Source of the DNA: Rhizobiales bacterium Y(2018)
GTDB lineage: Bacteria; Pseudomonadota; Alphaproteobacteria; Rhizobiales; Aestuariivirgaceae
DNA length: 64,000 nucleotides
Direction of reading: 5' to 3'
NCBI GenBank assembly: GCA_005502925.1
Contig: SCPD01000001.1
Span: 868,001 to 932,000, forward strand
This document shows, one piece after another, positions 18,476 through 27,738 of the stretch. Below the pieces are notes generated by a model. That model was not told where the DNA came from. It did no database searches and saw nothing but the letters and a program-made list of their open reading frames with translations. Made by a program: the position numbers and the translations under genes. The first letter of the stretch is position 1. Every line of letters begins with the position of its first letter.

Positions 18476-19879
18476 TCAGCGGCGGGCGCCGATCAGCGCC
18501 CCCACTGCCGCGGTCACCAAGACCAGCAACGGCAACACAACCGCCAGCAGCCCACCCGTTCCGACCAGGATGTCGAACCGCAACGCCGCAAGGCCGCCGA
18601 TTATCGCGAGAACGAGGCCCGCGATCACCGGCAGAACCACCGTGGTCATCCGATTGCCGTCTTGCCGCCGCGAGAAGAAGAGCGCGATGGCAAAGGAGGT
18701 TACGGTCATCGCCGCGACGATCGCCAGCGTGCCGGTATTGATGAGCCAGGAGAACAGAGCCAGGATCGGATGCGCGCCGGCAAGAATAAAAACCAGCAGC
18801 ACCACGGCCCCGATGACGCTCTGCAGCAGCGATCCGAGATGCGGGCTCTGATGCGCCGCATGCGTGCGGTAGAGCGCCTCCGGCAGCAGGCGATGGCGCG
18901 CCAGCACGAAGACATAACGGGCAACATTGTTATGGAAGGCGAGCAAGGACGCGAAGACGCTGGTGACGAACAGGACGCGCATCAGCCGCGTGAAGTTCGG
19001 CCCCAGATAGTCGTTGCCGAGTACGAACAGGAAATCGGTCGGATCGTTCATGCCGCCCAGCACATTGCCGATATTGCCGAGCCCGCCGCCATTGATCATG
19101 CAGAGCGCGGTGAAGGCGTAAAAGACACCGATCAGCAGAACCGAGAGATAGGTGGCGCGCGGAATCGTGGTCTCGGGATTCTTTGCCTCCTCGCTGTAGA
19201 TCGTCGTCGCCTCGAAGCCGACAAAGGTGCTGAAGGCGAAGAGCAGAGCGATCGCCAGCGAGCCGCCCATCACATATTCAGGGGCGAGCGGCGCCAGGGT
19301 GAAGGCGCCGGCCGGCCCGCCCTTGCCGACGATCACCAGATCGAGAAAGCCGACGACGATGAATTCGAGTAGTACCAGCACACCCAGCACCTTTGCCGAA
19401 ACATCGATCTGGCGGTAGCCCAGCGCGCCGACCACCGGAAGAGCGATTACCGAATAAACCCACCACGGCAACGCCAGGCCGGTCTCGGCCGTCACCAGCA
19501 TCTCGCAGGCGGCACCGAACAGGCCATAGATGCCGATCTGCAGCGCATTGTAGCCGACAAAGGCGAGGTAAGCGGTGGTGCCGGCCGGCACGCGACCGGC
19601 AGCCCGCAAAGTGAAGCTGAAGAAGCCGCCGGCTTCCGGCACATGGCGCGCCATGGCGGTATAACCGACCGAGAAGACGATCAGGCAAAGCGCCGCCAGC
19701 ACATAGGCGCCCGCGGCGCCAGCGCCATTGCCGAGCAACATGGCGAGTGAGCCGCTGCCGGCGATCGCCGCCATCGGGGCTGCCGCCGACGTCACCAGGA
19801 AAACGATGGCCGGAGTGCCGAGCGCGCCCGCCCGCAAGGATTGCCCGGACGATGCCGGAATGGCTGTCGGATGTGTCAT
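18476..19879 (-). CDS. APC-family amino acid/amine permease
   Basis: This 467-residue membrane protein has about 12 hydrophobic helices and APC-superfamily features: the N-terminal IVFLVTSAAAPMAAIAGSG segment, FVGFEATTIYSEEAKNPETT after helix 5-6, and LFVTSVFASLLAFHNNVARY. The EAKNP motif is characteristic. Start at 19879 is preferred because GGGGAGAGAGAC precedes the ATG; a start at 19930 would overlap the upstream gene. It probably imports the amine or amino acid used by the flanking aminotransferases. It follows the class III aminotransferase by 47 bp on the same strand. Confidence 0.88.
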   Translation of the reverse strand: MTHPTAIPASSGQSLRAGALGTPAIVFLVTSAAAPMAAIAGSGSLAMLLGNGAGAAGAYVLAALCLIVFSVGYTAMARHVPEAGGFFSFTLRAAGRVPAGTTAYLAFVGYNALQIGIYGLFGAACEMLVTAETGLALPWWVYSVIALPVVGALGYRQIDVSAKVLGVLVLLEFIVVGFLDLVIVGKGGPAGAFTLAPLAPEYVMGGSLAIALLFAFSTFVGFEATTIYSEEAKNPETTIPRATYLSVLLIGVFYAFTALCMINGGGLGNIGNVLGGMNDPTDFLFVLGNDYLGPNFTRLMRVLFVTSVFASLLAFHNNVARYVFVLARHRLLPEALYRTHAAHQSPHLGSLLQSVIGAVVLLVFILAGAHPILALFSWLINTGTLAIVAAMTVTSFAIALFFSRRQDGNRMTTVVLPVIAGLVLAIIGGLAALRFDILVGTGGLLAVVLPLLVLVTAAVGALIGARR

Positions 19880-19926
19880 GTCTCTCTCCCCTTTCTTTAA
19901 GCGAGTTTGTCCCGCTTTTGGTTTGC

Positions 19927-21270
19927 TCAATTGTCCATGGCTGTTGCCGTGAAGGCGGCATCGAGCGCCGCCAGGATGATGTCGCCCTCGGCCGCGCTTA
20001 AGATCAGTGGCGGCGAGATCACGATGTAATTAGCGGCCGGGCGCAGCACCGCGCCTGCCTGGCGCGCCAGATCCGCGATGCGCCGCGCCACCGCCGGCGA
20101 CGCCGGCGCCTTGCTGGCGCGATCGGTGACGAGATCGAGACAGATCATCAAGCCCTTGCCGCGCACATCGCCAATGAGGGGAAAGCGGTCCTTGAAGGCC
20201 TGCAGCCGTGCGAGAAGACGCGTTCCTTCGCGCGCGGCATTGTCGGCCAGGGCCTCGCGTTCTGTAATGTCGATCACCGCCAAAGCGGCGGCGCAGCCCA
20301 AAGGATGGCCGGAATAGCTGTAGCCATGCATATGGGCGGCCGGCGTGTCGGCGCGCTCCCAGGCCTCGGCGATGCGCTGGTTGATGAGCGTCGCGCCCAG
20401 GGGCACGTAGCCTGAAGTCAAACCTTTCGCCAGGCACATGATATCGGGCCTGACGCCCCACAGGCGGCAGCCGAACCAATCACCGAGCCGGCCGAAGCCC
20501 GTGATGACCTCATCGGCGATCATCAGCACGCCATAACGATCGCATACCTCGCGCGCGCGCCGCCAATAGCTCGCCGGCGGCACGATGTAGCCACCCGCTC
20601 CTTGCGCCGGCTCGGCGATGAAAGCAGCGACCGTGTCGGGTCCCTGATTGAGGATCTCGCGCTCGAGCAGTGTGGCGCAGATGGCGGCGAGCTCTTCCGG
20701 ATCATCGGTGAACGGATTGCGATAGAGCCAGGGTGTCTCGACCTGATGGCAACCGGCCAGCAACGGCTCATAGGCCTGGCGGAAGGCGGCATTGCCGTTG
20801 AGCGATGTGCCGCCGAAATGCGTGCCGTGATAGGCATTGCGCAACGAAATGAATTTGGTGCGCGCCGCGGCTCCCTCGAGCTTCCAATATTGCCGGGCGA
20901 CCTTCAGAGCCGTTTCGACGGCATCGGAGCCGCCGCTGCCGAACAACACGCGCGCCATACCTTCGGGCGCCGTCAGCTCGAGCAGCTTTTCGGCGAGAGC
21001 GATGGACACCGGCGTCGCGGTTCCATCGAATGAGGGATAATAAGCGATCCGGTCGAACTGCTCGATCAGGGCGGCGCGCACTTCCGGGCGACGATGGCCG
21101 ACATTCACATTCAGAAGACCGCCCCGCCCGTCGACATAACGCCGGCCCGCCTGATCGGTGATCCACACACCCTCGCCTTCGGCAATGATCAGCGGACCAT
21201 GACCGGCGAATTCGACCGGCGCCGTCATCGGATACCATTGCGGATGCGGTTGGCCTGCGGCTTTCAACAT
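19927..21270 (-). CDS. Class III PLP-dependent omega-aminotransferase
   Basis: This 447-residue omega-aminotransferase has the family's opening block PHPQWYPMTAP with GEGVWITDQAGRRYVDGRGG, the cofactor site VLFGSGGSDAVETALK, the AYHGTHFGG motif, LMIADEVITGFGRLG (PLP Asp) and the Schiff-base lysine in CLAKGLTSGYVPLGA. Members transfer amino groups from beta-alanine, GABA, taurine or polyamine derivatives to pyruvate or 2-oxoglutarate. Start at 21270 was preferred to 21297, which gives 9 more residues and lies closer to the divergent regulator. It precedes the APC permease and is divergent from an AraC regulator that likely controls it. Confidence 0.9.
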   Translation of the reverse strand: MLKAAGQPHPQWYPMTAPVEFAGHGPLIIAEGEGVWITDQAGRRYVDGRGGLLNVNVGHRRPEVRAALIEQFDRIAYYPSFDGTATPVSIALAEKLLELTAPEGMARVLFGSGGSDAVETALKVARQYWKLEGAAARTKFISLRNAYHGTHFGGTSLNGNAAFRQAYEPLLAGCHQVETPWLYRNPFTDDPEELAAICATLLEREILNQGPDTVAAFIAEPAQGAGGYIVPPASYWRRAREVCDRYGVLMIADEVITGFGRLGDWFGCRLWGVRPDIMCLAKGLTSGYVPLGATLINQRIAEAWERADTPAAHMHGYSYSGHPLGCAAALAVIDITEREALADNAAREGTRLLARLQAFKDRFPLIGDVRGKGLMICLDLVTDRASKAPASPAVARRIADLARQAGAVLRPAANYIVISPPLILSAAEGDIILAALDAAFTATAMDN

Positions 21271-21358
21271 GAATTCATCCCTCGCCTGTGCCGCCACTAT
21301 CGGGGAAGAGCACTCTGCCCTCCTTGCAGTTCATGCCAAAAACTTGATATTCTATGCC

Positions 21359-22372
21359 ATGGCTTCCTTGCCAATGATCCGCGCCAGCCTGATTTCCGCC
21401 GTCGTCACGGAGATGGCAAAAGCCGGCTGCGATCCCGCTCCGCTGCTGCGCCGCTATGGCTTTTCGGGCGCGACGCTGAGCAATCCCTATGCGCTGGTCG
21501 CTCTCCACCGCTTCGTCGGCTTTTGCGAGGATGCCGCCCTGCAGACCGGCGATGAAGCGCTGGGCCTCAAGGTCGGGCAGACGGTGTCGAGCGGCCAGCA
21601 AGGTCCGGCAGGTTTCATCTTCAGCGCCTCGAGGACGGTCGGCGAGGCGCTACGCCGATATGTGAGGCTGATGGCGGCCTGGCAGGATGCCGCCCATACC
21701 GGCGTCGTCGCCTTCGGCCCCGGCGCGCAGGCCTATATCTATCGCATCACCGACGAGCGCATCCGGGCGCGGCGCCAGGATGCCGAGCTCACGCTGAGCA
21801 TCGTGTTTCAGCAGCTCAAATCGGTGCTCGGACGCGACTGGCGGCCGCTTGCCGTGCATTTCGAGCATCCGGCGCCTCGCGATCTCAAGGCCTATCGCAA
21901 GATCTTCGGCAGTCTCCCCAACTTTGGCGAGCCGATCAACCGCCTCGTCATCACCCAGAGCGATCTCGCTTCCAAGCTCACGCCTCAGGATCACAGCCTG
22001 TGGCCTTTCATCGAGCGTCATCTCGGCGATCTTTCCAAGGAGCGCCAAACGTATCTCTCCATCCGCGCCCAGGTCGACAATGCCATCGTCAACCGGATGG
22101 GGCTCGGAGATGTCGGGCTTCCCACCATCAGCGCCGATCTCGGCCTGTCGGTGCGTAGCCTGCAGCGGCGGCTCGATGAAGAAGGCGTCACCTTCACCGG
22201 CCTACTGCGCGCGGCGCGCCGGCGCGTCGCCGAAGCGAGCCTGCGCAAGCCCAAGGCTCGCGTGAGCGACGTGGCCCAGGCGCTCGGTTATGCCGACAGC
22301 GCCGTGCTCACCCGCGCTTTCCGGCGCTGGACCGGCAAGACGCCACGGCGGTTCGCAAAGCCGCGGCCGTGA
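21359..22372 (+). CDS. AraC-family regulator with N-terminal sensor domain (OruR/ArgR-like group)
   Basis: This 337-residue regulator has a C-terminal AraC DNA-binding domain (PTISADLGLSVRSLQRRLDEEG, then VSDVAQALGYADSAVLTRAFRRWTG) and an N-terminal arabinose-binding-like sensor domain of the group that includes the ornithine regulator OruR. It is divergent from the aminotransferase-permease operon across 88 bp, so activation of that operon by an amino acid or amine is the likely function. The ATG at 21359 is chosen over an in-frame start at 21269 that would overlap the divergent gene. Confidence 0.88.
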   Translation: MASLPMIRASLISAVVTEMAKAGCDPAPLLRRYGFSGATLSNPYALVALHRFVGFCEDAALQTGDEALGLKVGQTVSSGQQGPAGFIFSASRTVGEALRRYVRLMAAWQDAAHTGVVAFGPGAQAYIYRITDERIRARRQDAELTLSIVFQQLKSVLGRDWRPLAVHFEHPAPRDLKAYRKIFGSLPNFGEPINRLVITQSDLASKLTPQDHSLWPFIERHLGDLSKERQTYLSIRAQVDNAIVNRMGLGDVGLPTISADLGLSVRSLQRRLDEEGVTFTGLLRAARRRVAEASLRKPKARVSDVAQALGYADSAVLTRAFRRWTGKTPRRFAKPRP

Positions 22373-22476
22373 CTTGCCTCCCTGGCAATGGCGTTTGTCG
22401 CAAAGATGTTTGACAGAGGCCGGCTCCTGCCCACAGTTGAGGATAGATTTCTCCGCAGCTTCCTTACGGTTATCCC

Positions 22477-23652
22477 ATGACAGACTGGTCGAACCATTTT
22501 TCCCAGCACGCGCGATGCGCCATCCCCTCGGCGATCCGCTCTCTCTCGGAATTTCCGCGCGCCACGGATTCGATCCCCTTCGGCCCCGGCGAGCCTGATG
22601 CCTCGCTGTTTCCCGTAGCTCTCATGCGCGAGGCGCTCGACGCCATCCTGACAGACGAGACCTCCGCGCGCAGTGCCCTGCAATATGGGCCTAGCGAGGG
22701 CCATCCGATGCTGCGCCGTCTCGTCGCCGAACACATGAATAAACGCGGCGTCGCCTGTGCGCCTGACAACATCCTGCTCACCAATGGCGCCCAGCAGGCG
22801 CTCAATCTCGCTTCAGAGGTGTTCGTCGACCCCGATGACACGGTGCTGGTGCAAGTGCCGACCTATCCGGGCGCCTTGCAAGTGTTCCTGGCGCATGGCG
22901 CACGCCTGGCCAATGTGGTCAAGGCTGATGCCGACACACGGCCGGCGCTCATCTATGCCATGGCGAATTTCCAGAATCCGACCGGCATTTCGCTTTCCGT
23001 CGAACAGCGGCTTGAGCTCGTCACTTTGGCACACCGGCTGGATACGGTGCTGGTCGAGGATGACCCCTACGAAGTATTGCGCTTCGACGGCGACGCCTTG
23101 CCATCCCTCCTCGCGCTCGACACCGAGACGCGCTCGATCGAGGAGGCGCGCACGCTTTATCTCGGCACCTTCTCCAAGTCGGTTGCGCCCGGCTTGCGCG
23201 TCGGCTGGGCCGCCGGTCCACGCGTCCTCATCGAAAAGATGGGCCTCCTCAAGCAGACCGAAGATCTGCAGCCCAACTCGCTCGCGCAAGCGGGCCTCGT
23301 CAGGCTGCTGGAACACGGCCTCGAACCCTTCGCCGCGCGTGTCCAGGCCGCCTATCGGATCCGGCGCGATATCATGGCGGAAGCGCTGCGCCAGGACTTT
23401 GGCAATCGCGGCGCCTGGCGCGTGCCGCAAGGCGGCTTCTTCTTCTGGCTGACGCTGCCTGAGCATATCGACACGGCAAAACTCCTGGAACACGCCGCCA
23501 AGCTCGGCGTCACCTATGTGCCGGGCGCCGCCTTCACGCCCGATCGCTCGGGTGCGAACACGCTGCGCCTGAGCTTCTCGGCGGCGGCGCCAGAGCGGAT
23601 CGCCGAAGGCGTCAGGCGCCTCGCTTGCGCCTTCGATGAATATTGCGAGTGA
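22477..23652 (+). CDS. PLP-dependent aminotransferase class I/II (2-aminoadipate/MocR-catalytic type)
   Basis: This 391-residue fold-type-I aminotransferase resembles LysN/MocR catalytic domains: FGPGEPDASLFP, ALQYGPSEGHPMLRR, LTNGAQQALNLA, NFQNPTGISLS and the PLP lysine in LGTFSKSVAPGLRVGW (Lys234). There is no GntR helix-turn-helix in front, so it is an enzyme rather than a MocR regulator. It lies 104 bp downstream of the AraC gene on the same strand. Substrate is unknown; alpha-amino acids such as 2-aminoadipate or aromatic amino acids are typical. Confidence 0.88.
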   Translation: MTDWSNHFSQHARCAIPSAIRSLSEFPRATDSIPFGPGEPDASLFPVALMREALDAILTDETSARSALQYGPSEGHPMLRRLVAEHMNKRGVACAPDNILLTNGAQQALNLASEVFVDPDDTVLVQVPTYPGALQVFLAHGARLANVVKADADTRPALIYAMANFQNPTGISLSVEQRLELVTLAHRLDTVLVEDDPYEVLRFDGDALPSLLALDTETRSIEEARTLYLGTFSKSVAPGLRVGWAAGPRVLIEKMGLLKQTEDLQPNSLAQAGLVRLLEHGLEPFAARVQAAYRIRRDIMAEALRQDFGNRGAWRVPQGGFFFWLTLPEHIDTAKLLEHAAKLGVTYVPGAAFTPDRSGANTLRLSFSAAAPERIAEGVRRLACAFDEYCE

Positions 23653-23675
23653 CCGAACTCAAGCTCGATCTACAA

Positions 23676-23785
23676 CCCTCACCCTGAGGTGGCCGCGCAG
23701 CGGCCCTCGAAGGGTGGCAAGCGGCACGCCCGTCATCCCGGGAACATGCTTCGAGGCTCGCTTCGCTCGCACCTCAGCATGAGGT
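23676..23785. repeat. Paired palindromic intergenic repeat (Rhizobiales-type element)
   Basis: Two related imperfect palindromes occupy the gap between convergent genes. The first runs from 23680 to about 23716 (arms CACCCTGAGG and CCTCGAAGGGTG). The second runs from 23745 to about 23784 (arms CATGCTTCGAGG and CCTCAGCATG, with CGCTTCGCTCGCA in the loop). Sequences of this form recur many times in Rhizobiales intergenic regions. The two hairpins could also end transcription from both sides; this is the only convergent junction in the window with such space. Confidence 0.6.
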
Positions 23786-23790
23786 CGTCT

Positions 23791-25242
23791 CTAGAACGGA
23801 TAGAAACGCGGGCCGGACTGGATGGTGATCCAGCGGAGCTCGGTGAAGGCGTCGATGCCGGCACTGCCGCCGAAGCGGCCGAAGCCCGAGGCTTTGGTGC
23901 CGCCGAAGGGCATTTGCGGCTCGTCATGCACCGTCGGTCCGTTGATATGACAGATGCCGGTCTGCAATTGTCCCGCCACGCGAGTAGCTTCCGCGATATC
24001 CTCGGCAAAGACCGCCGCCGACAGGCCATAACCGGTGTCATTGGCGATGCGGATACAGTCTTCGGCATCCTGCGCGTGAACGACCGTGGTCACCGGCCCA
24101 AAGCTTTCTTCCGCATAGATGCGCATCGCGGGCGTCACTTGATCTACGATGGTCGCCGGCATGATGGTGCCCTGGCGAGCACCCTTCGTGATGATGGCGG
24201 CTCCCTTTGCATTCGCGTCGGCGATCAGCTCATCGATACGCGCCGCCGCCGGCTCGCTCACCATGGCGCCGAGCTCGGCCTCGCCTAGCGCTGGATCCTT
24301 CGCCGTCAAAGCCAGAGTGCGCTTGGAGAATTTTTCGACAAAGGCTTGCGAGACCTTCGCATCGACCACGATACGCTCGGTCGACATGCAGATCTGACCC
24401 TGATTCATGAAGGCGCCGAAGATCGCCGCATCCACCGCCTTGTCGAGATCAGCACTTTCGAGCACCACCAAAGGCGACTTGCCGCCGAGCTCGAGGAGCA
24501 CGGGCTTGAGCTCAGCTGCCGCCTTCTGCGCAATGATGCGGCCGACCCTGGTCGAGCCGGTAAAATTGATCCGCCGCACCGCCGGATGTTCGATGAGGCT
24601 CGCCACGACGGCCGGCGTGTCCTCGGCGGACGCGTGCAGCACATTGGCTTCGCCGCTGTCGAGACCGGCGGCGAGCAGACACTCGCCGATGAGATCATGC
24701 GTGGCCGGACAGGTTTCCGAGGTCTTGAGGATCACCGCATTGCCGCAGGCCAAAGGCATCGCCACGGCGCGCGCGCCCAGGATGATCGGGGCGTTCCACG
24801 GCGCGATGCCGAGGCAGACGCCCGCCGGCTGGCGTACCGACATTGCGATATTGCCAGGAACATTGGTCGGAATGACCTCGCCCTTGATCTGGGTCACCAT
24901 CGCCGCCGCCTCGCGGAACATGTTGGCGCCCTCGGCGACATTGTAGCTGGCCCAGCCGCGCGTCGCGCCGGTCTCGGCCATCATGCGCTCCACGAAATCG
25001 TCGTGCCGCGCCAGCATGATATCGGCCACCGCGTTCAACCTGGCACGACGCTCGCCCGGCGCCAGCGCCGCCCAGGCCGGAAACGCCGCCTGTGCCGCCC
25101 GCGCCGTCGCCTCGGCATCGGCGTGACAGGCCGACGCCGCACGGGACACGGTCTCGCCGTTCACCGGATTGGCGCGTGCAAAGCTGCGTCCACCTTCCGC
25201 GCCCACACGCTTGCCGCCGATGATGAGATTTGGTTCGAACAT
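23791..25242 (-). CDS. NAD(P)-dependent aldehyde dehydrogenase (salicylaldehyde/vanillin dehydrogenase-like)
   Basis: This 483-residue aldehyde dehydrogenase has the cofactor region GIAPWNAPIILGARA, the glutamate loop LELGGKSPLVV, the nucleophile cysteine in NQGQICMSTERIVV and the C-terminal MPFGGTKASGFGRFGG. The closest familiar subgroup is the benzaldehyde/salicylaldehyde/vanillin dehydrogenases. GGGAGGAAGATC precedes the ATG. It ends a same-strand run with a hydroxylase, an FAH-family hydrolase and a dioxygenase, so it likely oxidises an aromatic aldehyde, possibly one made by the benzoylformate decarboxylase at 29689. Confidence 0.9.
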   Translation of the reverse strand: MFEPNLIIGGKRVGAEGGRSFARANPVNGETVSRAASACHADAEATARAAQAAFPAWAALAPGERRARLNAVADIMLARHDDFVERMMAETGATRGWASYNVAEGANMFREAAAMVTQIKGEVIPTNVPGNIAMSVRQPAGVCLGIAPWNAPIILGARAVAMPLACGNAVILKTSETCPATHDLIGECLLAAGLDSGEANVLHASAEDTPAVVASLIEHPAVRRINFTGSTRVGRIIAQKAAAELKPVLLELGGKSPLVVLESADLDKAVDAAIFGAFMNQGQICMSTERIVVDAKVSQAFVEKFSKRTLALTAKDPALGEAELGAMVSEPAAARIDELIADANAKGAAIITKGARQGTIMPATIVDQVTPAMRIYAEESFGPVTTVVHAQDAEDCIRIANDTGYGLSAAVFAEDIAEATRVAGQLQTGICHINGPTVHDEPQMPFGGTKASGFGRFGGSAGIDAFTELRWITIQSGPRFYPF

Positions 25243-25262
25243 GATCTTCCTCCCGATGAAAG

Positions 25263-26840
25263 TCAGCCGGCGCGCAGCAAAGTTGCCTGAGGCAGCAAGG
25301 TCTCGATCCTGGACAGTGGAACCGCCGCCGCGACATAGCGGTCGGGCCTGAGCAGGAAGGCATGGTCGCGATAGGTCCGGAACGGCTTGCCGCTGGTGAA
25401 ACGCGACACATCGCGGAAGACCGGAAATTCGCCAGCGACCGGATTCATATATTCCGGCGTCAGGCCGATAATGCCGATGCCTCCCTTCTGGAGGGCGTGC
25501 AGATCCGCGCTGGCGATCTCCTCTTCCGGCCGCTCGGCAAAGAGGATCAACGCCGGCCCCTGCCCCAGAACATCATCGAGCCGGTGGCGCCGATGATTTT
25601 CGTCTTCGATTACCGGCTGCGGGAACAGGCGGCCGACCAGTGTCTGCCTCCGTGGACGTTCATCCGGCCACAGCAGGCCACGCTCGAAGCGCGGCTTCGG
25701 CTTGTACCGCATCTGCGCCACATAATCGCGTGCCGGCGGATAAAGCCCGAGCAGACGGAACCCCACCCGGGTCAGCAAAGCCTTGACGCCGGAGGACGGC
25801 ATCATCACCCGTCCCATGCGCAAGGCGAGGCCGATCATCTGCCCGGCATGGGGCTTGCGCTCCGCTTCATAACTGTCGAGCAGATCCGCTGGCAAATCCT
25901 GAGAATCCACAGCCGCGGCGAGCTTCCAGCCGAGATTATGCGCATCGCGCAACCCGCTATTCATGCCCTGACCGGCAAAGGGCGGCGAAAGATGCGCCGC
26001 ATCACCGGCAAGGAGGACACGGCCCTCCCGCCATTTCTCGGCCATGCGGGCATGGAACGTATAGACCCGCACCCGCCGGAAGAGCGCCTGCTCATCGGGG
26101 CCTACTTCGCTCAGGAGCCGGCGCACGAAACTCTCCTCGGTTGCCGTCTCCTCATTTTCATGCTGATGCAGCATGAACTCATAACGCCGGATACCGCGCG
26201 GCCCCGGCAACGAGATGCAAGGGCGTGCCGGATTGCAGAAGACCTCCGTATGGCGGAAGCGGTTTTCCGTCTTGACCAGATCGACGATCAGCCAGCGCTC
26301 GGCAAAGGTGGAGCCTTCCATCTCGACCGCGAGAGCGCGGCGTACGGCGGAGCGCCCACCGTCGCAGCCGACGAGGAATTTGGCCGAAACACTGTGTCCG
26401 GACGCGAAGTGGGCGGTGACCGTGCTCTCGTTCTGGGAAAAGGACAGCCATTCCTCGCCAAAACGCTGCACGACATGGGGATAACGATCGAGCCCATCAC
26501 GCAGGATTTTTTCGAGCACCGGCTGCTCGAAGGCGTTGCGTTTGTCGAAGCCATATTCCTGCGACAAGGGATCGACGCTCGCGAATATCCTGCGGCGCGG
26601 CGACATATAACGCGACCCATAGGCCCGGGCGACGATGTCCAGCACAGCCTTGTCTAGGCCGATCGCCTGCATGGTGCGCATCGATTCATCATCGATCGAC
26701 ACGGCGCGCGGCTCGTCCACGGTCGAGGCATTGCGCTCGACCAGCAGCGTCCTTACCCCGAAGCCGCCGAGAAGGTTGGCGAGTGTCAATCCCGTCGGCC
26801 CGGCGCCGACGATCAGCACATCGGTTTCGAGCCCTTCCAT
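25263..26840 (-). CDS. FAD-dependent aromatic hydroxylase (MhpA/PheA-like)
   Basis: This 525-residue class A flavoprotein monooxygenase has the dinucleotide motif VLIVGAGPTGLTLANLL at the N-terminus, the DG motif VGCDGGRSAVRRAL and the FAD-binding GDAAHLSPPFAGQGMNSGLR. The length and C-terminal thioredoxin-like tail fit 3-(3-hydroxyphenyl)propionate hydroxylase (MhpA) relatives, which hydroxylate a phenol next to its OH group to give a catechol-type ring. Its ATG overlaps the FAH gene stop by 1 bp (TGATG), so they are coupled. The exact phenolic substrate is unknown. Confidence 0.9.
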   Translation of the reverse strand: MEGLETDVLIVGAGPTGLTLANLLGGFGVRTLLVERNASTVDEPRAVSIDDESMRTMQAIGLDKAVLDIVARAYGSRYMSPRRRIFASVDPLSQEYGFDKRNAFEQPVLEKILRDGLDRYPHVVQRFGEEWLSFSQNESTVTAHFASGHSVSAKFLVGCDGGRSAVRRALAVEMEGSTFAERWLIVDLVKTENRFRHTEVFCNPARPCISLPGPRGIRRYEFMLHQHENEETATEESFVRRLLSEVGPDEQALFRRVRVYTFHARMAEKWREGRVLLAGDAAHLSPPFAGQGMNSGLRDAHNLGWKLAAAVDSQDLPADLLDSYEAERKPHAGQMIGLALRMGRVMMPSSGVKALLTRVGFRLLGLYPPARDYVAQMRYKPKPRFERGLLWPDERPRRQTLVGRLFPQPVIEDENHRRHRLDDVLGQGPALILFAERPEEEIASADLHALQKGGIGIIGLTPEYMNPVAGEFPVFRDVSRFTSGKPFRTYRDHAFLLRPDRYVAAAVPLSRIETLLPQATLLRAG

Positions 26841-27697
26841 CAGATGCGGGCTTCGTTCTCGACGCGGTTGACGAGCCGGCCTATGCCGCCGATCTCGACT
26901 TCGATCACATCACCGGCCTTGAGATAGGATGGTGGTTCGCGGCGATCGCCGACGCCGCCCGGCGTGCCGGTCAGGATCACATCGCCAGGACTAAGGGGCG
27001 TGAAGGTCGAGCAATAAGCGATCAGGCGCGGGATGGAGAAGATGAGGTCCGCCAGCGTGGCGCTCTGTAACGTCTCGCCATTGACCCTCGTCGCGATCGG
27101 CAGCCGCCTGTAATCGGCCACCTCGTCGGCGCTGACCAAAGCAGGTCCAAAAGCGCCGGTTGAGGGGAAGTTCTTGCCCGGCGTGAATTGATGCGTATGG
27201 CGTTGCCAGTCGCGCACCGTCGCGTCATTGTAGCAGGCATAACCCGCCACATGCGCCATGGCGTCTTTCTCGGCGATGTTGCGGCCTCCCCTGCCGATGA
27301 CCACGGCGAGCTCGCCTTCGTAATCGAGGGCGTTGGAGACGTCCGGCTTCACGATGGCCTCGCCATGGGCGATCTGTGTGTCGGCGAAACGGGTGAAGAC
27401 CGAGGGATACTGCGCGACAGGACGCCCGGTCTCATGACGATGCGTCTCATAATTGAGGCCGATGCAGAGGATCTTGGCCGGGTCCGGAATGACCGGTAGA
27501 AGCGTCACGTCGCTGAGCGCGAGCTCTGCCGGACGATCCTTAGCGAAGGAACGGATCTCGCGCAGAAGGTCGCCCGCAATCGCCTGTTTGAGGGTGGCGA
27601 CGGTGCGATCGAGACGTCCGGCGAGAGCGATCACGCCGCCCTCCGTCAGAGCGCCGAAGCCCGCCTGCCCCAATCTTGTGTAGCTGATCAATCTCAT
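26840..27697 (-). CDS. Fumarylacetoacetate hydrolase-family protein
   Basis: This 285-residue FAH-fold protein carries the metal-binding pattern of the family: ALDYEGELAVVIGRGG (two acidic ligands), YACYNDATVRDWQ, FTPGKNFPSTGAFGP and ILTGTPGGVGDRREP. Members include fumarylpyruvate hydrolases and hydratases/decarboxylases of meta-cleavage pathways. Its position between an extradiol-type dioxygenase and a phenol hydroxylase points to processing of the ring-cleavage product. Overlaps the hydroxylase start by 1 bp. Confidence 0.88.
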   Translation of the reverse strand: MRLISYTRLGQAGFGALTEGGVIALAGRLDRTVATLKQAIAGDLLREIRSFAKDRPAELALSDVTLLPVIPDPAKILCIGLNYETHRHETGRPVAQYPSVFTRFADTQIAHGEAIVKPDVSNALDYEGELAVVIGRGGRNIAEKDAMAHVAGYACYNDATVRDWQRHTHQFTPGKNFPSTGAFGPALVSADEVADYRRLPIATRVNGETLQSATLADLIFSIPRLIAYCSTFTPLSPGDVILTGTPGGVGDRREPPSYLKAGDVIEVEIGGIGRLVNRVENEARI

Positions 27698-27738
27698 AGT
27701 CTTGTCCTCGATAGATTTCCGTCCACGCGCAGCTCCAA

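Noticed and set aside
25362-26657. A 431-codon plus-strand frame inside the hydroxylase gene
   Set aside because: Antisense to an intact flavoprotein hydroxylase; no motif.
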